Assembly: GCF_023159225.1 (NCBI RefSeq)
Contig: NC_063174.1
Span: 34,594,691 to 34,658,690, forward strand
Reading direction: 5' to 3'
DNA: 64,000 nucleotides
Source: Perognathus longimembris pacificus
Taxonomy: Eukaryota; Chordata; Mammalia; Rodentia; Heteromyidae
Shown: in pieces, positions 22,940 through 33,905 of the stretch
How the letters are laid out: the number at the start of each line of letters is the position of its first letter
How positions within the stretch are numbered: position 1 is the first letter of the stretch
Notes under the pieces: model-generated
Databases searched by the model: none
What the model was told of the DNA's origin: nothing
What the model saw: only the letters and a program-made list of their open reading frames with translations
Program-made: the position numbers and the translations under genes

Positions 22940-23177
22940 GTTTTTGTGCTGATCCTGAGGTTTGAATTTAGGGCCTCTTACTCTTACTTGGCTTTTTTTT
23001 TGCCCAAGGCTGGTGCTCTACCACTTGAGCCATACCTCCACTTTCAGCTTTTTATTGGTTAATTAGAGATAATGGTCTCTCTGTTTGTCTGCCTGAGCTG
23101 GCTTCTAATCTTGATCTTCAGATCTCAACCTCCTGAATAGCTAGGATTCGGTGGCATGAGCCACCAGTGTCCAGCTT
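22940..23177 (-). mobile_element. 7SL-head/Geo SINE, minus strand
   Basis: On plus: aaggctggtgctctaccact, then tgagccatacctccac, ggttaattagagataatgg, then cagatctcaacctcctgaat and gtggcatgagccaccag. Full architecture, diverged. Confidence 0.88.
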
Positions 23178-23289
23178 CATTCAAATTTTGAATGAAGGAG
23201 CCAGTGAATTAATGACCTTCACTAATGATATTTATTAATTCACTGACTCTGAATCCATTAGGTCTGCAAGAAGAGGGAGCCATCCTAAA

Positions 23290-23516
23290 GATCTGATTCC
23301 CTACAGTATCTATGTGTACACAGGAAAGACTGTAGGACAACATAAAGAGTCATAGGCCATGTGTGAGCCAAGATGGGCCTCACAGAAATCAACTCCATTG
23401 GCATTTTCATCTTTGGCTTCCAGCCTTGTGTACTGTAAGAAAATAAACTTATGTTACAAAAAATACCCAGTCTATGGTATTTTTATATGGCAGCCAAACC
23501 TTAACTAATGCAGGGC
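23290..23516 (+). mobile_element. MaLR-type LTR fragment (old endogenous retroelement)
   Basis: Ends in the characteristic MaLR 3' LTR order: tggcttccagccttgtgtac, then aagaaaataaacttatg, then cccagtctatggtattttt and ggcagccaaaccttaact. This is the 3' part of one LTR only. No internal or protein-coding sequence is attached. Confidence 0.75.
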
Positions 23517-23569
23517 ATCAAAGTTCTAACCTATTCAATGCTTTGACTACAGAGCTCCTACTGAATAAT

Positions 23570-23845
23570 GATCAAGCCTTGGTCAGAGAACAAAGAATTT
23601 TAGTTATACAGGAGGAGTCAGTCAAGAGATCTATCGTTCACCATGGCGACCATCATTAAGAATAATACATTGTATTTTTTTAAAAGTCATTGAGAGTAGA
23701 TCTTAAGTGTTTTCACCACATAAGTAGGTAAGGTAATGATTTGCTTGATTTAGCTATTCCACAATGCATACATGTATCAAAACATCATATTTCATACTGT
23801 AAAAATACATATAGCAATTTTAATTGTCAATTAAAATACACAATC
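23570..23845 (+). mobile_element. Ancient L1M 3' end
   Basis: Very good ordered match to an old L1 3' terminus: aagagatctatcgttcaccat, then aatacattgtattttttt, then tttagctattccacaatgca and aaaacatcatatttcatac, ending aattttaattgtcaatt. Confidence 0.85.
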
Positions 23846-23890
23846 TCTCGTTTCCTTGTCTTGGAGTTCATTTTAAAAAATAATAGATTT

Positions 23891-24575
23891 GGATCAGGAA
23901 AATGTGGTACATATACACAATGGAATTTTATGCCTCTATCAGTAAGAATGACATTGCCCCATTGGTAAGGAAATTGAAGAACTTGGAAAAAATTATACTA
24001 AGTGAAGTGAGCCAGACCCAAAGAAACATGGACTCTATGGTCTCCCTCATAGGGAATAATTAGCACAGGTTTAGGCTAGTCACAGCAGAGGATCACAAGA
24101 GCCCAATAGCTATACCCTTATGAACACAAAAGATGATGCTAAGTGAAATGAACTCCATGTCATGGAAACGACTGTTATATCACTGTTGTAATTACTTTCA
24201 ACATACCATGTGAAACCATAGCTTCTTTTGTTGATGATCCTCTTGTATTCCCTTCCTGTGGTTGTTCCGGCGCTATCACTGTATCTTACCTGAGTACATT
24301 GGAAACCGTGTATACAGGTTTTAGAACTAAGAAACTGTAAGGGAATACCAAAATCGAGAGACACAGGGTAAAAAAGACAAATGATTACAAAAGCAATACT
24401 TGCAAAACTGTTTGGTGTAAATTTACTGAAGAATTCATGGGGGGAAAGGGAAATGGGGAGGGGGAAGGGGGAATGAGGGAGGAGGTAACAAACAGTACAA
24501 GAAATGTATCCAATGCCTAAAGTATGAAACTGTAACCGCTCTGTATATCAGTTTGACAATTAAAAAATGTCAAAA
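23891..24575 (+). mobile_element. Young-family L1 3' end
   Basis: Begins at ggatcaggaaaatgtgg, encodes the last ORF2 residues (to about 24063), then the 3' UTR with its G-rich ggggaaagggaaatggggag block, and ends with an A-rich tail. The 9-bp duplication aatagattt is at 23882-23890 and 24576-24584. Same family as 50971-53667. Confidence 0.9.
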
Positions 24576-24599
24576 AATAGATTTTTAGTTGCTGTTTTT

Positions 24600-24885
24600 G
24601 TTTTCTTTTCCATTTGTCTTGTTTATTTGTTGGTATTTGGGAGGGCAGGGGGCAAAGAAAAGGTGGGACAAAGGGTGAACAAATACAACAACGGTACTCA
24701 CTAGATACTATGTGGAAAATGAACTGTCCATTTTATGGGTGGGTATGAGATGGAAAAACTGGGAGAGAGTCAGGGAAGGGGAGACATGATTCAAAAAGAA
24801 TTTTACTCATTGCCTGACTCATGTAACTGTAACCCTTTTGTGTATCACCTCTACAGTAACAATAAAAATGAAAATGATAAAAATG
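24600..24885 (+). mobile_element. Older L1 3' UTR
   Basis: Ends catgtaactgtaaccctttt then gtgtatcacctctacagtaa and (aaaatg)-rich tail. This parallels the young-family ending 'gaaactgtaacctctctgta' but is diverged. Likely a related older subfamily. Confidence 0.65.
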
Positions 24886-25004
24886 AAGAGCCATAAGAAA
24901 TATACAAATAAAAAAAGAAATGCAAAGTAATGATCTAGCCTATATTTGAATGTACCCAGGAGTGGTAAGACATGGCTAATTTCACTTATGAAAAAAATAC
25001 TTCT

Positions 25005-25231
25005 TGCCAGACACCATTGGCTCATGTCTTTAATCCTAGCTGCTCAGTAGGCTGAGAGCTGAGGGTCACAGTTTAAAGCCATCCAAGACAGGAAAGTCTG
25101 CAAGATTCTTATCTCTAATTAAACAGCAAAAAGCCAGAAGTAAAGCTGTGGCTCAAATAGTAGAGTACCAGGCTTGAGGAAAAAAAGCTAAGGGACAGTG
25201 CCCAGGATTCAAGTTCAAACCCCAGTATCTT
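25005..25231 (+). mobile_element. 7SL-head/Geo SINE, plus strand, CA tail
   Basis: Head ggctcatgtctttaatccta, then gctgctcagtaggctgag. Linker cttatctctaattaaacag, Geo half agctgtggctcaaatagtag, end gttcaaaccccagtatc. Runs straight into (CA)n. Confidence 0.88.
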
Positions 25232-25291
25232 CACACACACATACCACACACACACCACACACACATACCACACACACACACACCACACACA
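25232..25291. repeat. Imperfect (CA)n at a SINE tail
   Basis: CA units with recurring 'catacca/cacca' interruptions directly after the SINE body. Confidence 0.92.
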
Positions 25292-25807
25292 TGCTTTATA
25301 TTTACCCTCTAGTATATAAAAAATTGTAGCAACCATTATACATGATAGTCCTTCAAAGATTTAAAGGTGGTTCTAACCTTACACATATCCTATTCCACCT
25401 CCCATTCTTCCCAACCTTACATCTAAATATATATATTTCCATATGTACTAGCTACTATATTAGCTAATACAGTTTGAACCATTTTACATCTCTACATGAT
25501 ATTTACTGATTATGTGTGGGTATTTTATTGTGTTTTTAAGTTATAGTCTAGAAATATTCTTTGGGATTTTTTTTTGGATAGACCATATTATCTTTTATCA
25601 TTCATGATTCATGTCAGAACTTTGGATTTTGTGAAATGAAATTTGGATTTTGTGAAATGAAATAAGTGTAAGAGAGAGAAATCTATACAATTCTTCACAT
25701 TTTTCTAGTATTCTATTGTCTATGCATAAGGCAATGTGCTAGCCACCATGGGAACTCAAACTGTTCATACTGCTGTCCCTGGTGTCAGAAAGTTTGAAAT
25801 AGAGCCA
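25292..25807. other. Unassigned AT-rich, about 0.5 kb
   Basis: Contains a tandem doublet of tttggattttgtgaaatgaa around 25621-25662. No gene or element recognised. Confidence 0.45.
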
Positions 25808-26222
25808 GAAAGTTAGTCAGCTTCCCATTGCTGGGACAAATCAACATGGAAGGAGGAAAGATTTATTTTGGTTCATTCGTTTCAGAGGTTTCAGTATCAT
25901 AATCACTTGACTCTGCCACTTTGAGCCTAGGTTGGCACAGTACATCATGGCATGAGTTGTGGCAGAGGAAGTCTACTTACCTTATGATATCCAGGAGTAA
26001 AGAGAAAAAGGAAGGGGTTGGAGTCCCAATATCCCTTAACCTAATGCCTCCACCATTACCTAACCTAGGCCTAAAGCCCTAACCTGATGACTAGGCCCTA
26101 CTTCCAGAAGATTCCACCATCTCCCCAGAGTGTCACTGGTCAGGCACCAAGCCGTCAGCATATGGATATTTGGGATATCCAAGGTCCAAACCAATCCTAA
26201 GACAAGGAAGCGAAATAGGACA
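25808..26222 (-). mobile_element. MaLR-type LTR, minus strand (old endogenous retroelement)
   Basis: On plus it runs gttagtcagcttcccattgc, then aggaaagatttattttggt, then tttcagaggtttcagt, later gaccctacttcc-like and attccaccatctccccag, and ends ccaaggtccaaaccaatcc. This is the antisense order of MaLR-class LTRs. No coding sequence is attached. Confidence 0.55.
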
Positions 26223-26309
26223 CTAAGAACACCATACTATGATTTCTTTAAAGTAATGCCTTAAGAAACCAGTATGGCTATAGTTATCGAGGGAGGTTCT
26301 GGATGGAGA

Positions 26310-26975
26310 AAACCCTCTGCCATGTCTCAAAGAGTAGTGTGAAGACAGAATGATGCCCCTCCAAATATCCAAAACTTAATTCCTAGAACCTATGTACAGG
26401 TTCACTATAAGTAGAATTGAGTTTGTGGTTAGAATTAAAATAGTGAATTTGTTGATCTTCCAATAGAAAGATCAGCCAGTATGCCCTTCACTGGCATACA
26501 TTTTTGCCTTGAAATGCATACTTTTACAATATGGTTATACAGTCCTCATCAGATGTGGCCTCTTAAACTTGGACTTCCAAGCTTATAAAATCATGAGTCA
26601 AATAAATTTCTCTTCATTATAAATTGGCCAACCTTAGGAATCCTGTTGCTGCAAAACAAAACAGACTAAGACATATGGGTCCTTAATAGTAGAAGAGGAA
26701 GATAGAAGAGGCCAGAGCAAGGCCATGTGAGAAGGACTCAACCCATCACTGCTGGATTTAAAGATGGAAGGGAGTCAAGACCTAAAGAATGATGACAGCT
26801 TCTAGAATCTGCAAAAGCAAGAACACAGACATGAAGAAAGTCTGCTTGTTAACACTTTAATGTTGCTCATTGAGACCCATGTCAGATTTCTGATGCTGAG
26901 AAGGGGAAGATAATACGTTTGTGTGAAGTCTATGTTTGTGACTGTTTGTTACAACAGCATAGGAAAGTAACAGAG
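26310..26975 (+). mobile_element. MLT1-like MaLR LTR, interrupted
   Basis: First part 26310-26482 (gaatgatgcccctccaaata, then taattcctagaacctatg). Second part about 26676-26975 (gggtccttaatagtagaaga, then cagcttctagaatctgcaaa, and a tttgttacaacagcatagga end). The order is continuous once the 26483-26675 insert is taken out. Only an LTR is present. Confidence 0.65.
26483..26675 (+). mobile_element. Second LTR 3' segment nested in the MLT1-like LTR
   Basis: Ends with ataaatttctcttcattat, then cctgttgctgcaaaacaaa and cagactaagaca. This is another MaLR-type 3' end, in the same orientation, lying inside the LTR above. Confidence 0.5.
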
Positions 26976-27894
26976 AAGCATTTTGGCATGTGAGATGAGG
27001 GTAGTATTCCTGAGGGAGAAACCCAGCAAAGACAGTGGTCATCAGATTAAGGCATGGCCACAGGTCAACCAGCAGGTGAGCGGTAGGAAGCAGGTCTGGG
27101 AGGGGCCTGGGCATGAGCACTGCAGGGTCTTGCATTGTAGACACAGGGCAGTGCTTTTATTCTGAGGCATTGCCAACACATGAGGGCACACATAGTGTGT
27201 CTTTATTTGCTCCCTACTTTGTGAGTCACCCTGTGACACCTCTCTCCTGACATTTCCCCAGGTCCTTCCTGCACCTGCTTAGTACTGCCAGGGGCATGCT
27301 AACCGGTCACATAGACCTTTAATAGCAAGTGAAACAGTACAGGTGTCAGAGCTGAGAGGAGAAAAAAATTTCAATCCCCACTGGAGGGCGAAGATCATTT
27401 TATGTATTTCCATTTAAAGGGAGAAGTGAAAAGCATGAAATCGCATGCCAATAGGGAAAAAGAGTTTAAACCAGGATAACCTTGACAGGCACAGGCACTA
27501 GCAGCTTCCAGGTCATGGCTCCCACAACTGAACTCCTGTGAGAAATGGGATGTTTACAGGGGAGGACAGAGGAGGTGGACTTGGAGCCCTAGCCTGGACA
27601 AGTCCTGGGACCTCCCGGTGGAGGCCGTAAATCAAATGTCAACACCAAAATCCATCTGACTAACAAATGAATATAAAAATACAAATATCTATCTCAGTGA
27701 TGGCTGCCTGTTTGTGAGATTACAGAGTGGCTAGTTTTGTATTTGACTTCTTCTGAAGAAAGGATTTACCTGGAGTCAGGTCCACCATGTTTCAGGATTT
27801 GTAAGACGGAGAAGATGAGGATCAGATTTCATTGCTGTGCCAGGGCCTTCGTATATACAGAAAACTGAATGCTGACTTCATTTTCTCTTGTAAA
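26976..27894. other. Unassigned, about 0.9 kb
   Basis: Unique-looking. Overlapping 60-95 codon frames on both strands near 26857-27239 partly cover the LTR and are not gene-like. Confidence 0.45.
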
Positions 27895-28740
27895 ATGTAT
27901 TATTGAGATAAAATTCACATATTATAAAATAAGCTTACAGTTCAGTGGCTTCTAGTATACTTGCAATGTGTGCAATCATCACAGCTATCTAATTCAGAAC
28001 ATGTTTACTCCAAAACGAAATCTTGTACCCATTAAGTAGTCATACCCCACTCCCCCTTCTAGTTCCTGGCAACCATGAATCTACCTATCATTTCTGTGGA
28101 TTTGCCTCTTGTGGCTACTTTATGTAGATGGAATCACATGATTCTATCTTTTGTAGTCTTTTATTTCTAGCATCATTCCCTTAATGTAGTGTTTTCAAGG
28201 TTCATTTGTGTTCTAATGCATAGCAGAACTTCATTTGTTTTTATGTCTGATTAACATCCCATTGTATGGATGCCCATCATCAGTTGATGGACATTTCAAT
28301 TGTTTTCACTTTATGGCTATTATAAATATTTTGTGGCTCTGAACATTTGTTCACAAGCTTTGTATGGACATGTTTGCATTTCTCTTGGGTTCTACGGCTA
28401 GGATTGAAATCACTAGATCAAATATCTAATATATATGTGTGTATGTGTGTGTGCATGTGTGCACAGGTGCTCATACTGGGGCTTGAACTCATGCCTGAGT
28501 GCTGTCACTTAGTTCTTTCACTTAAGGCTGACACTCTACCGCTGAGAAACACTTCTATTTCTGGCTTCTTGGTGGTTGATTATAAATAAGAGTCTCACAA
28601 ATTTTCTTACTCCACTGTCTTTGAACTGTGATCCTCAGATCTTAGCCTCAGGGGTATCTAGGATTACAGGTGTGAGCCCCTGGTGCCTGACAAACTGTTT
28701 AACATTTTTAAGGACTCTATTTTTGAGGATCTCTCTTTTT
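27895..28740 (-). mobile_element. Ancient L1M, minus strand, split by a SINE
   Basis: On plus: tattgagataaaattcacat, then cagttcagtggcttctagta, then gttcctggcaaccatgaatc, then gatggacatttcaattgttt. This is classic antisense L1M 3' wording. It stops at about 28435 and appears to resume at about 28690 (caaactgtttaacattttt) after the SINE. Confidence 0.88.
28436..28688 (-). mobile_element. 7SL-head/Geo SINE inserted in L1M, GT/CA tail
   Basis: A (TG)n-like tail at 28436-28458, then on plus ggggcttgaactcatgcctg, gacactctaccgctgag, ggttgattataaataagag, and aggattacaggtgtgagcc. Confidence 0.85.
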
Positions 28741-29019
28741 GTTTAAAGGAATCAGCTGCTTTGGAACAGCTCCTAATGGGACCCCAGATTTAATCTCAAT
28801 TTTTTCTTCACTTCCCAGGAGGTGGATTTACTAATAGAGAGGCTTTTATCTCTTGAGGTATTAGGCACTTTGTGCCAGGGGCTGGGGCTACAAGTGTGAG
28901 AAAGCTGTGTTCCTGTACTGGCCTTGTTTAATACCCAATGGCAGAGAAAGTAATAGGAAAGCCATCTTGAGTATAATGCCAAGGGCTAATGTGGGAGAGA
29001 CTACCATATCAGAGACCAG
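28741..29019. other. Unassigned
   Basis: Short unique-looking interval between L1M and the next L1. Nothing recognised. Confidence 0.4.
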
Positions 29020-29033
29020 AGACATAACTTTCT

Positions 29034-32000
29034 CTTTTTATTAAACTTTTTTCTTTATTGTTGAAGTGTGGTACAGAGGGGTTACAGATTCATATGTAAG
29101 GCAGGGAGTACATTTCTTGTTCAACTTCTTACTTCTTCCCTCATTTCCAACCTCCCCTCCCCCTTTCCTTCTCCCTCCATGAGTTGTGCAGTTGATTTAC
29201 ACCAAATGGTTTTGTAAGTATTGCTTTTGGAATGGTTTGTCTTTTTGTCCTTTGTCTCTCAATTTTGATATTTCCTTTTCCTTCCCCAGTTCTAATACCC
29301 AGTATCCAGGGTACTCAGATGTGATACAGTGGTATCGAGGGTACAGCCACAGCAAGGGAGTACAAGAGAAACAAAACTAAACCAATCAGTGAAATAAACA
29401 GACAAGAAAAAAAAAAGAGAAAAAAAGTACGAGTTCACATGGCATGTTGAAAATAATTACAACAGTGGTATAACTCTTGTTCATTTCACTTGGCATCATC
29501 TTACGTGATCACATGGATGTAGCTATTGGGGTACTTTGATCTTCTACCATGACTAGCCTACTCATTTACTAGCTATTCCCTATGAGGGACAGCATAGGGT
29601 TTATGTCTCTTCGGGTCTGGGTCACTTCACTTAATATGATTTTTTCCAAGTCCTTCCATTTCCTTGTGAATGAGGCAATGTCATTCCTTCTGATGGAGGC
29701 ATAGAATTCCATTGCGTATATACCACATTTTCCTGACCCACTTGTCTACTGAGGGGCATCTAGGTTGGTTGCATGTTTTAGTAATGACAAGTTGTGCTAC
29801 AATGAACATAGTTGTGATGGTGGCTTTAGTGTGGTCTTGCTTGTGTTTTTTGGGTAGATGCCTAAAAGTGGGGCTGCTGGGTTATAGGGGAGCTCTATGT
29901 ATAGCCTTCTGAGGAACCTCCATACCGCATTCCAGAGTGGCTGAACAAGTTTACATTCCCAGCAACAATGAAGTAGGGTTCCCTTTTGGTCACATCCCCT
30001 CCAACATTTGTTATTGTTAGTTTTCTTGATATATGACATTCTTAATGGGGTGAGGTGGAATCTCAATGTTGTTTTGATTTGCATTTCTTTTATGGCCAGT
30101 GATGTAGAGCACTTTTTCATATGTCTCTTGGCCATTCTCATTTCCTCATCAGAGAAGTCTCTTTTGAAGTCTTTAGCCCACATGTTGAGGGGGCTGTTGG
30201 TTCTTTGAGGTTTTTGTTTTGGAGAGCTTTAATATTTTTAGTTCTGCATATATTTTAGATATGAGGCCTTTGTCTGTTGTATGGCCAGTAAAGATCTTTT
30301 CCCACTCTGTGGGCTTTCTGTTTACCTTGCAAGCTATGTCTTTTGCCGTGCAGAAGCTCTTCAGTTTGATGCAGTCCCATTTGTCCAACCTTTCTTTGAT
30401 TTGTTGCAATTCTGGGCCTTTATTAAGGAAGTTTCATCCTGTGCCAAGGAGTTCAAGTGTTTCTCCTACTCCTTCTTGCAGTGTTTTCAGGGTATCTGTT
30501 TTTATTTTGAGGTCTTTGATCCATTTGGAATTGATTTTGGTGCAGGGTGATATATAAGGATCTAGTTTTAGTTTGTTGCAGGTTGACCCAGTTTTGCCAG
30601 CACCATTTGTTAAAGAGGCTATCTTTCTTCCATCCTATTTTTTACGCTTCTTTATCAAAGATTAAGTAGGCATAATTCTGCATGTTCATTTCTGGGTCTT
30701 CAGTTCTATTCCATTGGTCCTCAGGTCTGTTCTTGTGCCAATACCACACTGTTTTTATTACTATAGCTTTGTAATACAGCTTGAAGTTTGGTATTGTAAT
30801 TCCTCTAGCACTGTTCTTTCAGCTTAGGATTGTTTTTGCTACTCTGGGTCTTTTATTGTTCCATATGAATTTCTGGATTGCTTCCTCTATTTCATTAAAA
30901 AATGGTGTTGGGATATTAATGAGTATTGCATTGAATTTGTAGATAGCCTTTGGCAATATTGTCATTTTGACTATATTAATCCTCCTTATCCAGGAGCATG
31001 GGAGGTTTTTCCATTTCCTTAGTTCTGCCTTAATTTCATTTTTTATGATTTTAAAGTTCTCATCAAAGAGGTCTTTCATTTCTTTGATTAAGGTTATTCC
31101 TAGGTATTTTATGTTTTTTGCGGCTATTGCAAAAGGAGTTGCTTTCCTGATTTTGGCCTCGGTCTTTGGGTCATTGGCATATAGAAAAGCCATTGATTTT
31201 TGAGGGTTTATTTTATATCCTGCAACTTTGCCAAAGTTTTGGATCAGCTCTAGTATCTTGCGGGTAGAGCCTATGGGGATCTTCAGGTATAGGATCATGT
31301 CATCTGCAAAGAGAGAAAGTTTAATTTCTTCTTTTCCTCTTTGGATTCCCTTTATGTTTTCTTCTTGCCTAATTGTCTGGCTAGGAATTCTAGTACTATG
31401 TTGTTCCTGATTTTAAAGGGACTAGTTTTAGCTTTTCGCCAGTTAGTATTATGGTTGCTGTTGTTTGTCATAGACAGACTTTATTATATTCAGGAATATT
31501 CCCTGGAATCCCAGTTTTTCCAGGGCTTTTATCATAAATGGGTGCTGGATTTTGTCCAACACCTTTTCCACATCTAGGGATATAACCAAGTGATTCTTTG
31601 CCTTGCTCCTGTTGGTGTGGTGGATTACATTAATTGACTTGCATATATTGAACCAACTTTGCATCCTTGGAATGAATCCAGTTTGATCATAGCGTATGAT
31701 TTTTTTCGATGAGTTGTTGAAGTCAGTTGGCCAGAATTTTGTTGAGAATTTTTGCATCGATGTTCACAAAGGAAATGGGTCTATAGTTATCTTTCCTTGA
31801 TGGGTCCCTGTCTGGTTTTTAGATTAGCATTATACTAGCATCATAGAATGTGTTTGGTAGTGAGCTTTTACTCTCTGTTTCATTGAAGAGTTTGAGGAGT
31901 GTTGGTGTGAGATCTGTTTTGAAGGCCTTGTAGAATTTCATTGTGAATCCATCTGGGCCTGGGCTTTTCTTGGAAGGGAGATCTTTTATTGCAGTTTCAA

Positions 32001-32253
32001 TTTCATTGCTTGATATGGGTCTGTTTGGTAGACTTAAATCTTCTTGGTTGAGTTTGGGCATATCATTTTTTGTTAGGAATTTGTCCATTTCTTCCAGGTT
32101 CTCGGATTTGTTGGCATATAGGTTTGCAAAATAGTCCCTTATTATATTCTGGATCTTTGTTGTTTCTGTGGTGATGTTACCTGTTTCATCTCTAATCTTG
32201 TTTATTTGGGTGTGCTGTCTTAGTTTTTTGGACAAGTTTGCTAGGGGTCTGTG
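29034..32253 (-). mobile_element. 5'-truncated L1, about 3.2 kb, minus strand
   Basis: Contains the L1 3' UTR (29034-29568) and most of ORF2. The flanks agacataactttct (29020-29033) and agacagaactttct (32254-32267) match at 13 of 14 positions, defining both ends. It belongs to the same broad family as 50971-53667 but is clearly older: ORF2 is split into several frames. Plus-strand frames here of 60-112 codons are antisense shadows. Confidence 0.95.
29569..32253 (-). pseudogene. L1 ORF2 remnant (reverse transcriptase), many breaks
   Basis: The minus-strand pieces lie at 32235-31819 (upstream RT region, with SPGPDGF), 31757-31449 (start of the palm region, [13 protein letters not shown]), about 31340-30819 (includes the FADD catalytic motif), 30409-30173 and 30183-29797 (C-terminal region). 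The C-terminal CX3CX7HX4C cysteine motif is complete here (CWRGC...HCCWEC). Endonuclease and ORF1 are absent because of 5' truncation. Several frame changes and stops separate the pieces, so it cannot make a functional enzyme. In intact family members the protein nicks target DNA and reverse-transcribes L1 RNA. Confidence 0.93.
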
Positions 32254-33233
32254 AGACAGAACTTTCTAGAGGCATTATGCTGGAGTTTGTACTTGAAGTA
32301 GGCATTTTCTAGAGATGGAGGATAGAGAGTGTTAAATTTCAGGCTGCTGAAAACAGTATGTGCAAATGATGGATAGGCTGCTGAAAACAGCAGCAAATGT
32401 TCATGGATCTAGAGTTAAGTGTTTTTTCTTAATTGATGGCATTCAGTTTGAAGAAGGGGAGAAAGGGCTATGACAATGGACCAGCAGGTACGTTTGAGTG
32501 TGAAGGCCCCAGGATCAGCCTCTGGAAATACTTTGCCTTGTTCTGCTCACCAGTCTAGTCCTGTTCCTCAGATGTGCACTCTAAGGCTGTGCTATAATTG
32601 ATGCTTCAGACTTCTCATCTTCCCACCCATCTGTGTGTGACCTGACTGCAATTTTGGATCAATCTGCTTTTCACTTGCCTGGCAGAAAGCTCTCCTGTGC
32701 CCAGATAATCCCACTTGCCCTACCACAAACGAGTCTTCATCCTGCTGGATCCTAAGGAAACTTTAATTTTTGATGAAAAAAAAATTGTTCCATAGAATCT
32801 GGCCTATTTCCTCCCCTTCCTACTTTCCAATGAGATATGGAATTTTTGTTTCATCTAATTTGTAAGTGGAGGGGAGTAGCAGTGGCATGACTGGGCATTC
32901 TCATCCATTAACTCTCAGAGACAAAGGTCTGTGATTGAGTTGCCCAGAAGCCCTGACTCAAGAGATTGCTGTCAAGTGCATCATGGAAGAATCAAGGATG
33001 GTTTTTCCCCATATGATGTTAGATTCTGACTCTTTCCAACTAAATGGTTGTTTCCACAGAGCCTACAGGAAAGGCCTCAGCATTAGGAATTGGATGCCTA
33101 AGATCTCTGGAAAGTGAGTCAGGTAGAACCCTTCAACCCTTCTGCACCTGGTGCAGAAGCTGTGGGAAACACAATAATACAAGGATTATGACCAGAGTCA
33201 GAGACAGAGGGAACCAGCTGCAGGATGTTCTAA
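32254..33233. other. Unassigned, about 1 kb
   Basis: Unique-looking. An internal near-repeat of 'ggctgctgaaaacag' occurs at 32342 and 32370. No coding or repeat family recognised. Confidence 0.45.
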
Positions 33234-33548
33234 GCCAGAGGTCAGCAAACTACAGCCCATGGACCAATTCAACCCACCTGCTATTTTGTATGTCCCAGGA
33301 GTTAAGAATAAATGCTACATGTTTAATAGTTGATTAAAAAAAACCTCAAAAGGATAATTATATTTTATGATATGTAAAAATTATGTCAAATTCAAAAATT
33401 TGCAATTCATAAAGTTTTAAATTTTTTTCAATTAAAATTTTATGGAATTTATTAAGCTCATAATATCCTTAATTTTTCTTTCTTGGCCCCTAAAGCTTAA
33501 TACTTACTATGTGGCCCTTTACAGAAACATTTTGCAATTTGCTTCTCT
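33234..33548 (+). mobile_element. hAT-type DNA transposon relic
   Basis: Left end aggtcagcaaactacagcc, then catggacc. Right end tgtggccctttacagaaaca, then tttgcaatttgcttctcta. These are the inverted-terminal wordings of a common mammalian non-autonomous hAT family ('ggtcggcaaacta...ggccctttacagaaaa'). The middle is AT-rich and decayed. Confidence 0.7.
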
Positions 33549-33814
33549 AAACAGTTTCAGGATCCCTCAGTCTTCCTGTTCCCCTCAGACTTCCTTTCCC
33601 AACAACTCACTTAAGGCCCGCCCAGCCCACTATCCCTCCTGGAACAGGAACATTTCCAGAAAAGAAGGAACCAGCCTCCCAGGACAGCCCCTTCCCAGTG
33701 CTCCACAGATCCTTCCACCTTATATCCTGTTATCAAAACCATTCAGGAAGAGAAACAATTCCAACTCACAAAAAGATGGACAGTTCTGAGACAACAAATT
33801 GTCCTCAAGCCTCC
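33549..33814. other. Unassigned, C-rich
   Basis: C/T-rich interval covered by chance frames (33442-33789). No recognisable protein. Confidence 0.4.
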
Positions 33815-33905
33815 CATTTTCTGAACACCAACTATGTATCAAGCACTGTGCCCGACATGCACAAGACCCATCTCAAATACTTGGAAACTTCCTAAGTTCT
33901 CCCTC
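33815..33905 (-). mobile_element. MIR fragment, minus strand
   Basis: On plus: ctgaacaccaactatgtatc then aagcactgtgcccgacatgc. This is the antisense MIR 'cctactatgtgccaggcactgtgct' block. Confidence 0.55.
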
